This document shows, piece after piece, positions 5,420-6,523 of a DNA stretch of 6,523 bases. The DNA is from Flavobacteriales bacterium UBA5869 (lineage in GTDB: Bacteria > Bacteroidota > Bacteroidia > Flavobacteriales_D > Crocinitomicaceae). The position numbers were made by a program, and so were the translations under genes. The notes below the pieces were generated by a model. It was given only the letters and a program-made list of their open reading frames with translations. It was not told the DNA's origin and did not search any database. The DNA lies in contig DJFP01000232.1 in the NCBI GenBank assembly GCA_002432565.1, forward strand, positions 1-6,523, written 5' to 3'. How positions within the stretch are numbered: the first letter of the stretch is position 1; each line of letters opens with the position of its first letter.

Positions 5420-6469
5420 ATGATTCAGGTTACTAAAGAAGGTATTTTATTGGAGCGCACATCCCATGAATTTGAAAGTCATGGTGTGTTCAATCCGGGG
5501 GTGATACGCGAGGGGAATAGCGTACACCTCTTCTACCGTGCGGTAAAAACCGGTAATCATTCTACCATAGGTTATTGTAAGCTTGACGGTCCTCACCAAA
5601 TCATACGGAGAAATACGGAACCAATTATTCATCCGGAATTTGAATATGAATCACTGGGAGTTGAAGACCCGCGTATTTGTCGGATCGATGACCTGTATTA
5701 TCTGACTTATACAGCTTACGATGGAGTAAATGCCCTGGGAGCTTTGGCAATTTCCCGGGATTTGAAAACTTTTGAGAAACAGGGATTGATTGTTCCGCAG
5801 TTTTCTTATACCGATTTCGAAACACTGACCAAAGGCGGCAGGGATATGGAAGACCGTTACCTGGGATACTGCCATTCAACACCGTTCATTCCGGAACTAA
5901 ATCGGACTAATTTGGTTTGGGACAAAGACGTAGTCTTCTTCCCACAGCGGATTAACGGGAAACTTCATTTTCTGCACCGCATAAAACCGGATATCCAGTT
6001 GGTGGCAATCCATGAATTGAGTGATCTCACCCCTGCTTTTTGGGAAGATTATATATCAAGACTGAATGAAAACACCATCCTCTTTCCGAAATATGAACAC
6101 GAAATAAGCTACATCGGTTCGGGAGCTCCTCCGATTGAAACTGATGCAGGCTGGCTTTTAATCTACCATGGAGTGAATTGCACTGCCGAAGGAAATATCT
6201 ATTCGGCCTGTGCGGCCCTGCTGGATATTAATAATCCGGCAAAAGAAATTGCACGTTTACCATACCCCTTGTTTAAACCAGAAACCAACTGGGAATTGCA
6301 CGGGGAAGTCGATCATGTCTGTTTTCCTTGCGGAACAGCATTGTTCGGCGACACATTATATATCTATTATGGCGCTGCTGACAGACAGATTGCATACGCA
6401 TCCCTGAGTCTTTCAGAGCTCATTTCAGAACTCAAACTAAACACAATTAAAGATGAAGCATCCAGTTAA
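5420..6469 (+). CDS. GH130-family protein (beta-mannoside phosphorylase/hydrolase type)
   Basis: The protein has 349 residues with no signal peptide, so it is probably cytoplasmic. It shows the five-bladed propeller pattern of GH130: HGVFNPGVIREGNSVHLFYR (21-40), the catalytic-Asp motif GVEDPRI (80-86, candidate general acid D83), VVFFPQRINGKLHFLHRIKP (171-190), SGAPPIETDAGWLLIYHGV (234-252) and YYGAADRQIAYA (316-327). Characterised GH130 enzymes mostly phosphorolyse beta-mannosides (1,4 or 1,2) to mannose 1-phosphate, and some are hydrolases. The Arg/His in LHRIKP and IYHGV are compatible with phosphate binding, so a phosphorylase is favoured; the linkage specificity cannot be read. The start ATG follows ACAAGAGCCACAGCT, a weak ribosome site, and begins the family-typical first strand. 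The 3' end overlaps the next gene by 17 bases, which suggests cotranscription and translational coupling with a partner probably also acting on glycans. Confidence 0.9.
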   Translation: MIQVTKEGILLERTSHEFESHGVFNPGVIREGNSVHLFYRAVKTGNHSTIGYCKLDGPHQIIRRNTEPIIHPEFEYESLGVEDPRICRIDDLYYLTYTAYDGVNALGALAISRDLKTFEKQGLIVPQFSYTDFETLTKGGRDMEDRYLGYCHSTPFIPELNRTNLVWDKDVVFFPQRINGKLHFLHRIKPDIQLVAIHELSDLTPAFWEDYISRLNENTILFPKYEHEISYIGSGAPPIETDAGWLLIYHGVNCTAEGNIYSACAALLDINNPAKEIARLPYPLFKPETNWELHGEVDHVCFPCGTALFGDTLYIYYGAADRQIAYASLSLSELISELKLNTIKDEASS

Positions 6470-6523
6470 CAACAATCGATTTGCTCAATCCCTATTCCTG
6501 AATCATTACCCTGAATCCGAAGT
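6453..6523 (+). CDS. Start of an unidentified gene overlapping the GH130 gene, truncated by the window edge
   Basis: An ATG at 6453-6455 lies inside the last codons of the GH130 gene, in the +1 frame, and stays open to the window end (23 complete codons, beginning MKHPVNNNRFAQSLF). The 17-base overlap and shared direction are typical of an operon. The visible N-terminus has no signal peptide or recognisable domain. A sugar-metabolism role is suggested only by the neighbour. The frame is short, so the call rests on context. Confidence 0.5.
   Translation, partial: MKHPVNNNRFAQSLFLNHYPESE

Overview
The window reads as a piece of a Bacteroidota chromosome, probably Flavobacteriales-like. The evidence is a secreted protein with a C-terminal type IX secretion (T9SS) sorting domain, several -7 promoter elements of the Bacteroidota form TAnnTTTG, weak Shine-Dalgarno sites and moderate GC. 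The genus is an inference; no rRNA or other taxonomic marker is present.

Layout from left to right. (1) The 3' third of an RND (AcrB/HAE1-type) efflux pump on the + strand, entering from the left edge and closed by a strong intrinsic terminator. (2) An AT-rich stretch of about 570 bp holding a dead GxxExxY (PD-(D/E)xK-like) gene on the - strand, with in-frame stops. A degenerate inverted repeat of roughly 40 bp flanks it and contains hairpins on both sides, so it looks like a decayed cassette between two convergent genes. (3) A T9SS-exported, Asp-box (sialidase-like) beta-propeller protein with a CxCC motif, on the - strand with its own promoter and terminator. (4) A - strand cluster: AraC-family regulator, then a small two-helix membrane protein, then an atypical SDR-fold protein lacking the catalytic Tyr/Lys. 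A hairpin closes it. (5) Divergent from the regulator, a + strand GH130 mannoside phosphorylase/hydrolase-type gene whose end overlaps the start of another gene that runs off the right edge.

The AraC regulator, membrane protein and SDR-like protein probably form one regulatory unit: same strand, short gaps, and TAnnTTTG elements before both the regulator and the membrane gene. The GH130 gene and its overlapping partner form a second transcription unit, likely in glycan metabolism. The RND pump and the surface propeller protein are independent units.

I found no CRISPR array, tRNA, rRNA or transposase. The most unusual item is the inverted-repeat-flanked GxxExxY remnant. The other genes are recognisable families, though the SDR-like and CxCC propeller proteins have features worth a look.
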